A stretch of 64,000 bases of DNA, taken from Rossellomorea vietnamensis NBRC 101237. GTDB taxonomy: Bacteria; Bacillota; Bacilli; Bacillales; Bacillaceae_B. The stretch lies in assembly GCF_001591825.1 (NCBI RefSeq), contig NZ_BCVQ01000016.1, positions 22,516-86,515 on the forward strand, in the 5' to 3' direction. The translations under genes were made by a program, and so were the position numbers. Below the pieces are notes generated by a model. That model did not search any database, was not told where the DNA came from, and saw only the letters and a list, made by a program, of their open reading frames with translations. Of the stretch, positions 25,032-35,272 are shown one piece after another. Numbering within the stretch: the first letter of the stretch is position 1; each line of letters starts with the position of its first letter.

Positions 25032-25472
25032 ATGATTTCATTGAGTAGCAAGGAGTTATTAGAAACGAATATTAAGGACTTCATTATTCCTTCTGAGAAG
25101 GTGGCTCACGTTCAAGTGGGTAATTCCCTGGAACATGCGTTACTATTACTCACAAAGAGCGGTTACTCAGCCATCCCTGTCCTTGATCCAACATTCCGTT
25201 TTCAGGGGTTGATCAGTTCCAGTTTAATTACCGATTCAATTCTAGGTCTCGAACGTTTTGAGTTTGAAAAACTTGAAGAGAAAAAGGTAGAGGAAGTCAT
25301 GACGACAGATTTTCCGATCATCTCTTTACAAGCAGATTTCAAGAAGGCTTTGGAATTATTAGTCGACCACCCATTCTTATGCGTGGTGTCCGACGATGGC
25401 TATTTTGAAGGAATCATGACAAGAAGAGTTGTATTAAAGCAACTTCAACGACAGCTGTTTAAAAGGGATTAA
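25032..25472 (+). CDS. darB: CBS-domain c-di-AMP receptor DarB (YkuL)
   Basis: A 146-residue protein made of two CBS domains (KVAHVQVGNSLEHALLLL, SAIPVLDP; second domain VEEVMTTDFP, FEGIMTRR). It matches B. subtilis YkuL, now DarB, which binds c-di-AMP and in its free form activates the (p)ppGpp synthetase Rel and pyruvate carboxylase. ATG 25032 with GAGGGG upstream. Located next to ykuJ and ccpC as in B. subtilis. Confidence 0.9.
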   Translation: MISLSSKELLETNIKDFIIPSEKVAHVQVGNSLEHALLLLTKSGYSAIPVLDPTFRFQGLISSSLITDSILGLERFEFEKLEEKKVEEVMTTDFPIISLQADFKKALELLVDHPFLCVVSDDGYFEGIMTRRVVLKQLQRQLFKRD

Positions 25473-25506
25473 ACCCCTTAAGGCAGTTACATACAGGAAA
25501 AATGGT

Positions 25507-25540
25507 AGAGGATGGCACACTTGTCATCCTCTTTATTCTT
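25507..25540 (+). terminator. Terminator of darB
   Basis: AGAGGATG pairs with CATCCTCT, followed by TTATTCTTT. Confidence 0.75.
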
Positions 25541-25603
25541 TCATTAAGTAAGATAAAACAGTTTCGGATCGCTTCACTTTTTTTAGCCGTTCCATGGACC
25601 TTC

Positions 25604-26329
25604 TTAAAAGAACAGATTCTTGCCGAGCTGCACGATCAGAATGAATGTCAAAATGTTTAATAGTATCTTGAGATGTTTCATAGAAAGCCTTGCTGCCAGT
25701 CTTACAGCCAACTGAGCACCTATGAGGGCCCCAAAGGCAAACGGAACGGCTGCACCCCATTCGACGTGTCCATTTTGAAAATAGACTGTGAATGCCCCTA
25801 AACAACTGACAAAGGTTTGAAAACGGGTAAGGGCCACTGATTTTATATAAGACAGTCCATGAAATAAATGTGTGAACATAAGCATCGTTGCCTGCCCTGG
25901 TCCGAACAATCCGTCGTACGTACTGATAACATACAGAAGCCCGTAGACCCTGTACTGTTTCTTTGTCCTTTCCTTTGGCTGGAATCCCTTCAGCAGGCTT
26001 AATGCCAGGGCAAAGAGAAGGAAGAAGAAAGCCATCCATTCAAGGAGGGAAGGGGATATTTTATCCGACAGAAAGGCCCCCGACAGCCCGCCGGCGAGTG
26101 CTATGGGAAGGATGGGCAAAGATTCCTTCCATGTGATTTTCCGGTCCCGCACCAGGTAAATGAAACTCGAAAATGAACTGATGATATTCGAGAACTTAGC
26201 CGTTGCAATCGCGGTATGAATCGGTAACCCCAAAAGGAGCATGACGGGCATACCGATCAGACCGCCGCTTCCGGCAAGCGTACCGATAAGAGCCACAATC
26301 AAACCAGTGAAAAACAATATCACTTCCAT
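25604..26329 (-). CDS. TauE/SafE (TSUP) family permease
   Basis: A 241-residue membrane protein with about seven to eight helices and the TSUP features: an N-terminal GLIVALIGTLAGSGGLIGMPVML repeat-like segment, AKFSN and a second-half GLFGPGQATML repeat. Members export sulfite, sulfoacetate or other small organosulfur or carboxylate anions; the substrate here is unknown. ATG 26329 is preferred because AGAGGTG is about 8 bases upstream; GTG 26338 overlaps it. Divergent from ccpC. Confidence 0.85.
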   Translation of the reverse strand: MEVILFFTGLIVALIGTLAGSGGLIGMPVMLLLGLPIHTAIATAKFSNIISSFSSFIYLVRDRKITWKESLPILPIALAGGLSGAFLSDKISPSLLEWMAFFFLLFALALSLLKGFQPKERTKKQYRVYGLLYVISTYDGLFGPGQATMLMFTHLFHGLSYIKSVALTRFQTFVSCLGAFTVYFQNGHVEWGAAVPFAFGALIGAQLAVRLAARLSMKHLKILLNILTFILIVQLGKNLFF

Positions 26330-26439
26330 TCGTACCACACCTCTTTTCTATCTACTCTCAGTGTATTCGACTTCAGCTAATAATGAAATTTTATAAAAGT
26401 TAAGATATAATATAAGAAAAACTTATGTAGGTGAACACA

Positions 26440-27318
26440 ATGGCATTTTCGGAATATCAGCTGCTCCATGTACTTGCCCAGGAAATGAATATGAGGAAAG
26501 CTGCTGAAAGGTTATTTGTATCTCAGCCTGCATTGTCCCAGAGACTGCAGACGATTGAGAAGGAATGGGGGACGAAATTATTTATCCGATCCCAAAAAGG
26601 CCTTTCACTGACACCAGCCGGAGAACTTGTCGTGAATCTTGCAGATGAGATGCTGCAGAAGGAAGAGAGTGTGAGGGAACGTATTCAGGCCCTTGAGTCT
26701 GAAGTGCACGGAACGTTGAAGATCGCCTGTGCCTCGATTGTAGGTCAAAACTGGCTTCCGAAGGTTCTTAAGCGTTTTGTGGAGACCTATCCACATGCCA
26801 AGATTTCTTTGATGACCGGATGGAGCAGTGAAATTCTTAAAGCCATTTATGAAGATGAAGTGCATATCGGGATCATCCGGGGCACTCCGGACTGGAAAGG
26901 GCCGAAACACCATTTATTTCAGGATACACTGTACTTGGTCGATAGAGAGATCCAGTCCATCGATGAAGTCATGAAAACGGATCGGCCATTTATCCAGTTT
27001 AAAAGTGATTCGAATTATTATCAGGAAATTCAAGATTGGTGGCATCGTCAATTCCAGACCACTCCGAAGCGGACGATCGTGGTGGACCAAATTGAAACAT
27101 GTAAGCAGATGACTCTAAACGGGATCGGCTACGCCATACTGCCAGCCATCACGTTGGACGGCATGGAAGAAAATATTTATAAGATACCCCTCATTGATGA
27201 GCACGATTCACTCATCCACCGTGACACCTGGTTACTTGGTTACGAGTCTGCCTTCCAATTACGACAGGTGGAAGCATTTCTAGAAGTTGTAAACGGATTC
27301 ATACATGAAAACTCATAG
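26440..27318 (+). CDS. ccpC: LysR-type regulator CcpC
   Basis: A 292-residue LysR regulator with N-terminal helix-turn-helix (NMRKAAERLFVSQPALSQRLQ) and a C-terminal substrate-binding domain. The helix-turn-helix region is nearly identical to B. subtilis CcpC, which senses citrate and represses citB and citZ under glucose. The neighbourhood (darB before, dapH after) also matches. ATG 26440 has TAGGTG six bases upstream. The flavodoxin genes ykuNOP that follow in B. subtilis are missing. Confidence 0.9.
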   Translation: MAFSEYQLLHVLAQEMNMRKAAERLFVSQPALSQRLQTIEKEWGTKLFIRSQKGLSLTPAGELVVNLADEMLQKEESVRERIQALESEVHGTLKIACASIVGQNWLPKVLKRFVETYPHAKISLMTGWSSEILKAIYEDEVHIGIIRGTPDWKGPKHHLFQDTLYLVDREIQSIDEVMKTDRPFIQFKSDSNYYQEIQDWWHRQFQTTPKRTIVVDQIETCKQMTLNGIGYAILPAITLDGMEENIYKIPLIDEHDSLIHRDTWLLGYESAFQLRQVEAFLEVVNGFIHENS

Positions 27319-27413
27319 GATTCAACGATATGGGTTGTCTTCCACCCTTTAATCTGATAAAGTAATTCAAGAAACGAATTCTGAATTTATACATAATTAC
27401 GGAGGGAATTTTC

Positions 27414-28121
27414 ATGAACATGATGGATGCAAACGAAATTATTTCTTTTATTCAAAGTAGTACTAAATCGACTCCAGTAAAGGTTTATGTGAAAGGTGAT
27501 CTGGATGGGATCAACTTCGGTTCCGCCCAAACGTTCCTTCAAGGGACATCAGGGGTTGTTTTCGGAGAGTGGAGTGAACTTTCTACTATTCTTGAAGAGA
27601 ATAAAGATAAAATTGAAGACTATGTAGTGGAAAATGATCGCCGAAATTCTGCGATTCCTCTTCTTGACCTTAAAGGCGTAAAAGCCCGTATCGAACCGGG
27701 TGCCGTTATTCGCGACCAGGTCGAAATCGGTGACAATGCTGTCATCATGATGGGGGCCATGATCAATATTGGTTCTGTAGTAGGAGCAGGAACCATGATT
27801 GATATGAATGTTGTACTCGGTGGACGTGCAACGGTAGGTAAGAATTGTCATATCGGAGCAGGTGCTGTGCTTGCAGGAGTCATTGAACCGCCATCTGCTA
27901 AGCCTGTGGTTATTGAAGACGATGTCGTCATTGGTGCCAATGCCGTGGTCCTCGAAGGTGTAACGGTCGGTAAAGGGGCTGTTGTGGCAGCCGGAGCGAT
28001 TGTCGTGGACGATGTTGCCCCATACACGGTTGTTGCCGGGACCCCTGCGAAGAAGTTGAAAGATATCGATGACAAAACAAAATCAAAGACAGAAATCAAA
28101 CAAGAATTACGTCAACTGTAA
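27414..28121 (+). CDS. dapH: Tetrahydrodipicolinate N-acetyltransferase DapH (DapD)
   Basis: A 235-residue left-handed beta-helix acyltransferase. After an N-terminal region ([12 protein letters not shown]) come hexapeptide repeats ([23 protein letters not shown], then [23 protein letters not shown]). It acetylates tetrahydrodipicolinate in the acetylase branch of lysine/meso-diaminopimelate synthesis. GGAGGG precedes ATG 27414. Followed by dapL; patA at 10.5 kb supplies the aminotransferase step. Confidence 0.96.
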   Translation: MNMMDANEIISFIQSSTKSTPVKVYVKGDLDGINFGSAQTFLQGTSGVVFGEWSELSTILEENKDKIEDYVVENDRRNSAIPLLDLKGVKARIEPGAVIRDQVEIGDNAVIMMGAMINIGSVVGAGTMIDMNVVLGGRATVGKNCHIGAGAVLAGVIEPPSAKPVVIEDDVVIGANAVVLEGVTVGKGAVVAAGAIVVDDVAPYTVVAGTPAKKLKDIDDKTKSKTEIKQELRQL

Positions 28122-28239
28122 TCCATTCGATCATAGAAGATAGAAGAAAGAACGGACGATCATCCATCGTCTGTTCTTTTCTTGTAGATTCCAGTTTTCA
28201 CAATCCATCATTTTAGTTTTCCCTTAAAGGAGGATACCC

Positions 28240-29358
28240 ATGTCGACAGTAGACTTTAAGGCAATCAGGAGAGATCTTCATCAAATTCCTGAACTTGGGT
28301 TTCAAGAGTTTAAAACGCAAGCATACTTACTGAATTATATGAGCACACTCCCTGCAAACCGATTAGAGATCAAGACTTGGAAAACGGGCCTTTTTGTTAA
28401 GGTTCACGGTACAAGGCCAACGAGGATGATCGGGTACCGTGGGGATATTGACGGACTGCCGATCCAGGAGGAAACGGAGCTTGAATTCCCTTCTTCACAT
28501 GAAGGGAAGATGCATGCCTGTGGACATGATTTTCACATGACGATCGAGTTGGGGGTCCTCACCTATTTTGTTCACCACCCAATCGAAGATGACCTTCTCT
28601 TCATTTTCCAGCCGGCAGAGGAAGGGCCTGGTGGCGCAGAGCCGATGCTCCAAAGTGAAATCATGAAGGAATGGAAGCCGGATTGTATATTTGCCCTGCA
28701 CATTGCCCCTGAATATGAAGTGGGGACGGTTGCCGTTAAAGAGGGGCTGCTGTTTGCCAATACGTCTGAACTATTCATAGACTTTAAAGGGAAGGGTGGA
28801 CATGCTGCCTACCCCCATCATACAAAGGATATGATTGTCACGGCTTCCTCCTTTGTCACCCAAATGCAGTCAATCGTCTCAAGGAACGTTGATCCTTTAG
28901 ACAGTGCGGTCATCACAGTCGGAAAAATGGAAAGTGGTACGGTCCAGAATATCATTGCAGAAACGGCACGATTGGAAGGGACCATCCGTACCCTCTCACT
29001 ACAATCGATGCATAGTGTAAAAGAGCGGCTGGAAGCATTGATCGAAGGAATGAGAATCAGTTATGACTGTGAAATCGAAGTGAGTTATGGCAGCATGTAC
29101 CGGCAGGTCTTTAATGATCCCAAGTGGACAAATCACTTTATGTCTTTCCTGCGTGAAACCAACCGGGACCTTGTCATCTGCAAAGAAGCGATGACTGGGG
29201 AAGACTTCGGTTATATGCTTGAGGAAATACCCGGCTTTATGTTCTGGCTTGGTGTCGACTCCCCATACGGCCTCCATCATTCTAAATTAAACCCGAACGA
29301 AGATGCCATTGACTTTGCCATCACTCTTCTAACGGATTATATCGGTTCATTAAAATAA
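28240..29358 (+). CDS. dapL: N-acetyldiaminopimelate deacetylase DapL (YkuR)
   Basis: A 372-residue M20-family amidohydrolase with [12 protein letters not shown], the metal site [11 protein letters not shown] and [15 protein letters not shown] and GHAAYPH. It removes the acetyl group from N-acetyl-diaminopimelate. Located 118 bases after dapH with its own AAAGGAGG site; no strong terminator lies between, so dapHL is likely one operon. A strong terminator follows. Confidence 0.94.
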   Translation: MSTVDFKAIRRDLHQIPELGFQEFKTQAYLLNYMSTLPANRLEIKTWKTGLFVKVHGTRPTRMIGYRGDIDGLPIQEETELEFPSSHEGKMHACGHDFHMTIELGVLTYFVHHPIEDDLLFIFQPAEEGPGGAEPMLQSEIMKEWKPDCIFALHIAPEYEVGTVAVKEGLLFANTSELFIDFKGKGGHAAYPHHTKDMIVTASSFVTQMQSIVSRNVDPLDSAVITVGKMESGTVQNIIAETARLEGTIRTLSLQSMHSVKERLEALIEGMRISYDCEIEVSYGSMYRQVFNDPKWTNHFMSFLRETNRDLVICKEAMTGEDFGYMLEEIPGFMFWLGVDSPYGLHHSKLNPNEDAIDFAITLLTDYIGSLK

Positions 29359-29366
29359 TCTCTCTT

Positions 29367-29406
29367 AATCACGGGACGTATCCAGGATACGTTCCGTGAT
29401 TTTTTT
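29367..29406 (+). terminator. Terminator of dapHL
   Basis: AATCACGG.ACGTATCC pairs with GGATACGT.CCGTGATT (29367-29383 with 29385-29401); T7 follows. Confidence 0.9.
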
Positions 29407-29457
29407 GTTTTTGACCGGCACAAACGAAAATACTTTTCATTCATTTCAAAAACAGTC

Positions 29458-29491
29458 TTGCGAATAGGTGAAAATAGTGTAAAATTACACT
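29458..29491 (+). promoter_or_regulatory. Putative promoter and operator of the MoxR-VWA-ABC locus
   Basis: TTGCGA (29458-29463), 16-base spacer and TAAAAT (29480-29485) form a plausible sigma-A promoter. The inverted repeat AGTGTA (29476-29481)/TACACT (29486-29491) lies over the -10, a repressor-like position. About 100 bases upstream of the first gene. Confidence 0.4.
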
Positions 29492-29592
29492 TGGGAAAGT
29501 GGGTAATTAAGGAAAAAATAAAAAAAGAAACTTTTTCCTGTTACATTTCGTCTATGTTTTAGAGAGAAAGAGAAAGAGAAAGGGGAATGCAT

Positions 29593-31992
29593 GTGAATAG
29601 GTGGGGGAAAGTATTATTCGTTGTGTGTTTAGGCATACTGATGTTCCTGTTCATAGAGGACACAACATTGGCAAAAGGACAAATAAAAATTTCAGTGGAA
29701 GAAGGAATCGATGGAAAAGTAAAGGAAGGCCGGGGATTTCCTCTTAAAGTCACCGTAGAAAATACAGGTTCAGATTTTAAAGGAGACCTTTTGTTTGATT
29801 ATGCGCCATCCTATCAGACAGGGGGAGCGAGGGCATTATCCATTGATGTTCCTGCCAACTCCGAACGTACATACACATTTTCCATTCCAGGTTTCAATGA
29901 TGAAATCAGACATAATTCAAATCTTCAAACCATCCATTTGTTCGAGGGGTCATGGGAAAATGGGAAAGAAGTGACATTCAAAGGGGATAAACGCTTAACA
30001 CCTAATTTCATTTATACCAATAATACAACCATTGGATTATTAAGTGAGAATCCTGATCGATTGAAAGGGATCAAGGGCTCGACCATGGGAGGTAACAGGG
30101 TAGAGGCGTTGACACTATCAAAGGATACATTTCCTGAGGAACAGGGCGGTCTTCAGATGTTTGATTATATCGTCTTAGACCAATTCAACGTAACGGGACT
30201 CAGTCAGGAACAACAGGGGGTTCTGAAGAGCTGGGTTGAAAATGGAGGGGTCCTATTTATCGGTGCTGCCCCTCATCTGGAAGATACACTTGGGTCAGTA
30301 GCCGACATGGCTCCTCTTTCACAACAGGAAGAAGCGACACTTTCCGATACGTCATCCTTTAATGTAAAGAAGAACATCAAGGCTTCATTCAGCTCATTAT
30401 CCGTCTTTGAAGGTAAAGTGAAGCAAGAAGCGGAAGTAGTGGCCGAACAAGGGGGTATCCCAATAGTTGCAAAGAGCGCAAGAGGTCTTGGGGAAGTGTG
30501 GCAAACGACTTTTTCATTGGGTGATCCTGCTTTGAACGAATGGGAAGACTATGATGAGTGGTTTGCAAACATGCTTTCTAAAACAGAACCCTATTTCTTA
30601 TTGGGCCAGAACAATGGTGACCAAAGTTTTCTTGAGAGAATTTATTATGAGGTGGCAGATAGTAACGAACTCTTCCCCTCGACAAATTTTAAAGTAAGCA
30701 CATTAGTCATCATCCTGTTAATATACTTGGTCATCATTGTGCCGATACTTTATTTCTTATTAAGAAAAATGGATAAACGTGAACAGGCATGGTGGATCAT
30801 CCCTGCCATATCGATCCTTGTCTCGTCGGGAATATTTATAACAGGAGCCAAAGACAGAATCTCAAAGCCTCATTTGAATCAGATGAACATCTTGAAGGTG
30901 GAGGATGATAGGAGTGCCCATGGGATTTCTGCCTTCACCGCCCTTTCCAACACAGGGGGGGACTATGACTTTGTTTCAGACAGAAATCATCTGGAGCTTA
31001 CACCGGCAAGGATGAGAAATAATCCGGGTGGAGGCAATCAGTATAAATTCGCCGTTGAAGAACTGAACAAAGATCAAAGAACGATCACGTTCAGGGATGT
31101 CGAGTACTGGTCGACGAGAACCGTTTTGGGCACCGGCGAAAAAGAGGACCTGGGGAAATTCATCCCTGAATTAAATATGAAGGATAAGACGATTTCGGGT
31201 ACGATTCAAAATGATTTCCCTTACGATTTCACCGATGTATATATTTGGTCCGGATCCCGGATTTACCGGGTGGGTGAAGTGAAGGCAGGGAAAACACTTA
31301 GTGTCGATAAGAAGCTTTCCACCGACTATCTATCATCGCCGATTGGTAATCCCAATATGTCGGCACCGTTCCCGAATCAACAAAGCATGAAGCAGCAAAA
31401 GAAGGAACGCTTGGAAAACTTCGCATCACAAATGATTTCTTCCGATAATGAAACAAATTCTCCCGTCATTTTTGGATATACGGAAGCTGAGGTTTTCGAT
31501 ATGAGCATTAAGAATAAAGTATCAAAATCGGAAAATTTCTCGTTGCTTTATCAGCATTTTCCTTCTCTAGGCACTTATAAGGGAGCCTTTACCCTTCGGA
31601 GTGAGCAGCTTGACCCTGATGTCAAACCTGTAGATGGGCAAATCATCGAGCATTATTCCCATAGTGGTGCAGATGAAATGGGGCTTGAAGATGGAACGTA
31701 TGAAATGACCATTCAACTTCCTAAACAAATCGATTTATCAAAGGTCGCTCTTCATTCTTTAAATATGACTCTTCATTCGGGAGGGGTCCTAAAGTTCTCA
31801 CTTGTAGAGCCCTATACCGGTGAAAAGTTCCCTCTTGAAGAGACATCTGCAGGAGCTTTAGAAGTGAATGAGAATGTGAACAACTATCTGAATGGCAATG
31901 GAGAAATCGTTTTTGAGTTTGAAAAGCGTTCTCAAGGGGATCCTTTCGTTCGTCTTCCTGCCATTGTATTGAAAGGGGAGGTACAACCATGA
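29593..31992 (+). CDS. Exported membrane protein, first gene of the MoxR-VWA-ABC locus
   Basis: A 799-residue protein: signal peptide (about residues 1-28), an Ig/CARDB-like region after it (FPLKVTVENTGSDFKGDLLFDY), a Rossmann-like segment resembling a class I glutamine amidotransferase fold (DYIVLDQFNV..LKSWVENGGVLFIG), two membrane helices at about 367-390 and 398-420, and a long C-terminal domain probably facing outside. GTG 29593 is chosen: AAAGGGG is 7 bases upstream, while ATG 29587 is too close. Its stop overlaps the ABC ATPase start (ATGA). No enzyme motif is intact; I do not recognise a characterised family. Confidence 0.75.
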   Translation: MNRWGKVLFVVCLGILMFLFIEDTTLAKGQIKISVEEGIDGKVKEGRGFPLKVTVENTGSDFKGDLLFDYAPSYQTGGARALSIDVPANSERTYTFSIPGFNDEIRHNSNLQTIHLFEGSWENGKEVTFKGDKRLTPNFIYTNNTTIGLLSENPDRLKGIKGSTMGGNRVEALTLSKDTFPEEQGGLQMFDYIVLDQFNVTGLSQEQQGVLKSWVENGGVLFIGAAPHLEDTLGSVADMAPLSQQEEATLSDTSSFNVKKNIKASFSSLSVFEGKVKQEAEVVAEQGGIPIVAKSARGLGEVWQTTFSLGDPALNEWEDYDEWFANMLSKTEPYFLLGQNNGDQSFLERIYYEVADSNELFPSTNFKVSTLVIILLIYLVIIVPILYFLLRKMDKREQAWWIIPAISILVSSGIFITGAKDRISKPHLNQMNILKVEDDRSAHGISAFTALSNTGGDYDFVSDRNHLELTPARMRNNPGGGNQYKFAVEELNKDQRTITFRDVEYWSTRTVLGTGEKEDLGKFIPELNMKDKTISGTIQNDFPYDFTDVYIWSGSRIYRVGEVKAGKTLSVDKKLSTDYLSSPIGNPNMSAPFPNQQSMKQQKKERLENFASQMISSDNETNSPVIFGYTEAEVFDMSIKNKVSKSENFSLLYQHFPSLGTYKGAFTLRSEQLDPDVKPVDGQIIEHYSHSGADEMGLEDGTYEMTIQLPKQIDLSKVALHSLNMTLHSGGVLKFSLVEPYTGEKFPLEETSAGALEVNENVNNYLNGNGEIVFEFEKRSQGDPFVRLPAIVLKGEVQP

Positions 31993-32924
31993 TCGAAATC
32001 CACAACTTATCCAAACGATATGGGTCATTTCTGGCCCTGGACGACCTGAATCTATCCATTGATAAAGGGACCGTATTTGGGTTTGTCGGTCAGAACGGGG
32101 CAGGCAAGTCCACGACATTTTCCATACTGGCCACCCTTTTGGCTCCTACGAGCGGAACGGCCACTGTGAATGGATTCAATATTAGTAAAGAGCCTAAATT
32201 GGTCCGGAGACAAATTGGTTATATGCCCGACTTCTTCGGTGTGTATGATCAATTGAAAGCGGAAGAGTATCTTGATTTCTATGGTGCAAGCTATAAGATC
32301 CCGGCTGACCAGAGAAAAAAGCTCATCCCTCAGCTGTTGGAATTGGTGAATCTTACCCATAAGAAAGATTCCTATGTGGACCTGCTGTCAAGGGGAATGA
32401 AGCAGCGTCTGTGTTTAGCCAGGTGCCTCATTCATGATCCGGAGGTTCTCATACTCGATGAACCGGCATCGGGACTGGATCCGAGGGCAAGAATCGAGAT
32501 GAGGGAAATATTGAAGGAATTGAAGAAAATGGGTAAAACGATCTTGATCTCGTCCCATATCCTTCCTGAGCTCGCAGAAATGTGTGATGAAATCGGGGTC
32601 ATCGATAATGGAAGGCTTGTGGCCCACGGTTCTGTTGCGGATATCCAATTTCAACTTCAGGCAGATAAGTTGATCGTGGTGAAGGTGAGGGGATTAGTAG
32701 AAAGTGCCGTGGCATTTTTTGAAGATGATCCTTTTGTGTCGAAGATCGAAGTGAATGAAGAGGACAGAACTCTTCAATTTCTCTATAAAGGGGATGAGAC
32801 CGGACAAACAGAATTACTCAAAAAAGCCATTCTGAATGACATTCCCATCTTGAGTTTCAAAGAAACAGAGACGAACCTCGAGGATGTCTTTATGGAAATC
32901 ACGAAAGGAGTGACCCTTTCATGA
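31989..32924 (+). CDS. ABC transporter ATP-binding protein
   Basis: A 311-residue ABC-2-type ATPase: Walker A GQNGAGKST, signature LSRGMKQRL, Walker B LILDEPASGLD and switch His in ISSHILPE. It resembles CcmA/drug-export ATPases that pair with ABC-2 permeases. Overlaps both neighbours by 4 bases (ATGA), so it is coupled to the membrane protein before and the permease after. Substrate unknown. Confidence 0.88.
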   Translation: MIEIHNLSKRYGSFLALDDLNLSIDKGTVFGFVGQNGAGKSTTFSILATLLAPTSGTATVNGFNISKEPKLVRRQIGYMPDFFGVYDQLKAEEYLDFYGASYKIPADQRKKLIPQLLELVNLTHKKDSYVDLLSRGMKQRLCLARCLIHDPEVLILDEPASGLDPRARIEMREILKELKKMGKTILISSHILPELAEMCDEIGVIDNGRLVAHGSVADIQFQLQADKLIVVKVRGLVESAVAFFEDDPFVSKIEVNEEDRTLQFLYKGDETGQTELLKKAILNDIPILSFKETETNLEDVFMEITKGVTLS

Positions 32925-33772
32925 AACAATTACTCATCAATCCCATGTTGAATAAAGAATTCAAGCTTCGCTTCCGTTCATTTAAAGCGTTCATCGGAAT
33001 GTTATGCTACCTGATTGCCGTAGGGATCGTGGTGATCGGCTTCATTTATATGCAAACCAGATTTTCCAATACGGGCTATTTTCGCCCGGAAGAGAGCAGG
33101 GTGATGTTTATGATTCTCTCATTCTTGCAACTTGCTCTCGTATTATTCATCACCCCGGGTTTAACGGGAGGCGTGATCAGCGGTGAAAGAGAGAAACAGA
33201 CGTTAAGCATGCTGCTGACGACAGAACAAAGCTCCATGAGCATCATCCTGAGCAAGCTCGTTTCATCCGTTTCTTACTTGTTATTACTTGTGATATCAAG
33301 CTTGCCCTTATACAGCTTTGTTTTCTTATTCGGAGGCGTATCTCCTTCCGATTTACTCACTGTGTTTGGATACAGTTTGTTTCTCGTCTTTACATTTGGT
33401 TCGATCGGCGTGTTTTATTCAACGGTCATAAGGAAAACGATTGTGTCCATGGTAACGACCTATGCGACGGTTCTATTTCTGGTCGGGGGGACGTTGTTTC
33501 TCTTCATGCTTTCCATGGCTATCGGTAACGGTCCTTATCAGAATCAGACCACTCCGGTTCCGTATCTCATCGCCATGTTCAATCCTGCCATTGTCATCAT
33601 GGGGCATTTTGAACCGATGGCGATTGATGAAATTTATTCACGCAGCGGGATCACGTTTCCGCTCTGGATCTCATTCATGATCATCTATTCAATACTTGCC
33701 GTGATTTCCCTGTCATTAAGTATTATGAAGCTGAGACCGAGCATGAAGGTGAAGAGTACAAATAAAGGGTGA
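32921..33772 (+). CDS. ABC-2-type permease
   Basis: A 283-residue membrane protein with six predicted helices. It has the ABC-2 coupling region GVISGEREKQTLSMLLTTEQSS after the second helix, a standard mark of ABC-2 permeases. It starts within the ATPase stop (ATGA) and ends 4 bases before the coiled-coil gene. Together with the ATPase it forms an exporter or membrane-remodelling pump of unknown cargo. Confidence 0.85.
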   Translation: MKQLLINPMLNKEFKLRFRSFKAFIGMLCYLIAVGIVVIGFIYMQTRFSNTGYFRPEESRVMFMILSFLQLALVLFITPGLTGGVISGEREKQTLSMLLTTEQSSMSIILSKLVSSVSYLLLLVISSLPLYSFVFLFGGVSPSDLLTVFGYSLFLVFTFGSIGVFYSTVIRKTIVSMVTTYATVLFLVGGTLFLFMLSMAIGNGPYQNQTTPVPYLIAMFNPAIVIMGHFEPMAIDEIYSRSGITFPLWISFMIIYSILAVISLSLSIMKLRPSMKVKSTNKG

Positions 33773-33776
33773 GAAT

Positions 33777-35267
33777 ATGGACGCGAATTTTCTTAAATTA
33801 CTGAACCAATTAAGAAAAAAGATCTTGATCAGGCAAATTTGGTATGTCTTCCAGCTCCTGCTTGTTTTCGCAGGGGCATTTGTCCTGTGCTTGATCACTT
33901 TGGCGTCAGTCATCATCATCCCCTATTGGGATAAAATGCTTTGGATCGGGATCCTTTTCATTGTCGTATCCGGAGTGGTGATATCTTTTCCCAGAAGGGT
34001 AACCTTGAAGGAAAGTGCCCTGTTTTATGATCGATTCGTTGAGGATGATCGGGTCACAGCGGCTTATAGCAGTCTTCGCAATGGTCATGTATTATCCCCG
34101 CTGATCATCCGGGACGCACTGGTCAAAATGAGAGAAACCCCTCCAGATATGAACATGTACCGCAGAAGAATCATCCAGCCAAGGTTGATGATTTCTACCA
34201 TCCTCCTTGTTTTCTTATCCCTGCTGATTTTCACTCAACGGGATGCCACTTTTCAAGAAGCGAAACGATTAGAGAAGGAAAAGGAGATCATTGCCCAATC
34301 AAACAGCAGAATAACCAAACAGGCAAATAAGAAAGAGAATGCCTCTATCAAAGAAAGGCTGTTAAAAGAAAACGAACAGCTTAAAGAAAAGAAGGCAGCG
34401 ACAGAACGTTATGAAGAAATAAACAAAAAAGTCAAAGAACTGTCCCTTCAAAAGAAAACGATGGAAAAACAGAAGGCTAAACTGCAGGAAGTGAAGAAAG
34501 AGTTGAATGGATTGGATTTCCCCGATATAAAAGAAGCCATACAAGAGACTGACAGTGATAAACTTCAGCAAAAGGTTAATCAACTATCAGAGGAACAGAA
34601 AAGGCAGTTGCTTGAGGTGATGGAAAAGCAGGGGATTGCCTCCTTAGAAGAATTGGCGAATGTATTGAAGGAATCGGAGGGGTCCAACCAACTAAATGAA
34701 ATAGCCAACCTTCAGGAAGAGATGCAGAGGGAAGCCGACCTTTTAGGTAAAGCAATCGGGAAGAGCAGGACAACTGATCAAGGACAGGCAACTCAAAAAA
34801 CGCCTTCCAAACAGAAGGGAGAGGCGGCTTCATCCACACAATCCAACAGCCGTTCTGAAGCAAATAAACAGAATGCTTCTTCTACTAAAGGGAGCGGGGC
34901 TACAAGCTCTTCCGGACAAAATGGCCAAGGAGCAGGAACGGGTTCAGGCACCGGGAAAGGCAGCAGCGGCAAAGGAAACGGGACCGGGGCAGGCTTTGGA
35001 CAAGGGGATAGGGAATGGCTCTCCGTTCCTGAAAAAACAGGCGGGGAAAGTCGTATAGAACTTGATGCGGGAAAGTTGGGTGATGGGAAGAAGGGAGATC
35101 AGTTCCAGGCAAATGGGCCGGTTCAAAAAGGGTCTCTGAGGCCATATGAAGAAGTGTATCAACAGTACTATTCCTCGTATCGGAGCGGAACAGATCGAGC
35201 CACCATCCCTAAAGATCTAGAGCATATCATCGAATCGTATTTTAGTGAGATTGATCCAGGAGAGTGA
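33777..35267 (+). CDS. Coiled-coil membrane protein with Ser/Gly-rich linker
   Basis: A 496-residue protein: membrane helices at about 21-48, 54-70 and 137-152, then a charged coiled coil (about 155-330, many K/E/Q heptads), a low-complexity Ser/Gly/Thr/Gln-rich linker (about 335-425, GSGTGKGSSGKGNGTGAG) and a short conserved-looking tail (LRPYEEVYQQYYSSY). The layout resembles DUF4175-like partners in MoxR operons of other phyla, which is inference. It could be a long scaffold reaching the other operon products. AGGGTGA precedes ATG 33777. Confidence 0.75.
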   Translation: MDANFLKLLNQLRKKILIRQIWYVFQLLLVFAGAFVLCLITLASVIIIPYWDKMLWIGILFIVVSGVVISFPRRVTLKESALFYDRFVEDDRVTAAYSSLRNGHVLSPLIIRDALVKMRETPPDMNMYRRRIIQPRLMISTILLVFLSLLIFTQRDATFQEAKRLEKEKEIIAQSNSRITKQANKKENASIKERLLKENEQLKEKKAATERYEEINKKVKELSLQKKTMEKQKAKLQEVKKELNGLDFPDIKEAIQETDSDKLQQKVNQLSEEQKRQLLEVMEKQGIASLEELANVLKESEGSNQLNEIANLQEEMQREADLLGKAIGKSRTTDQGQATQKTPSKQKGEAASSTQSNSRSEANKQNASSTKGSGATSSSGQNGQGAGTGSGTGKGSSGKGNGTGAGFGQGDREWLSVPEKTGGESRIELDAGKLGDGKKGDQFQANGPVQKGSLRPYEEVYQQYYSSYRSGTDRATIPKDLEHIIESYFSEIDPGE

Positions 35268-35272
35268 AAAGG

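Noticed and set aside
25533..26039. Long minus-strand open frame overlapping the TauE/SafE permease
   Set aside because: It lies in another frame of a clear membrane protein gene, has no ribosome site, and its composition is unlike a real protein.
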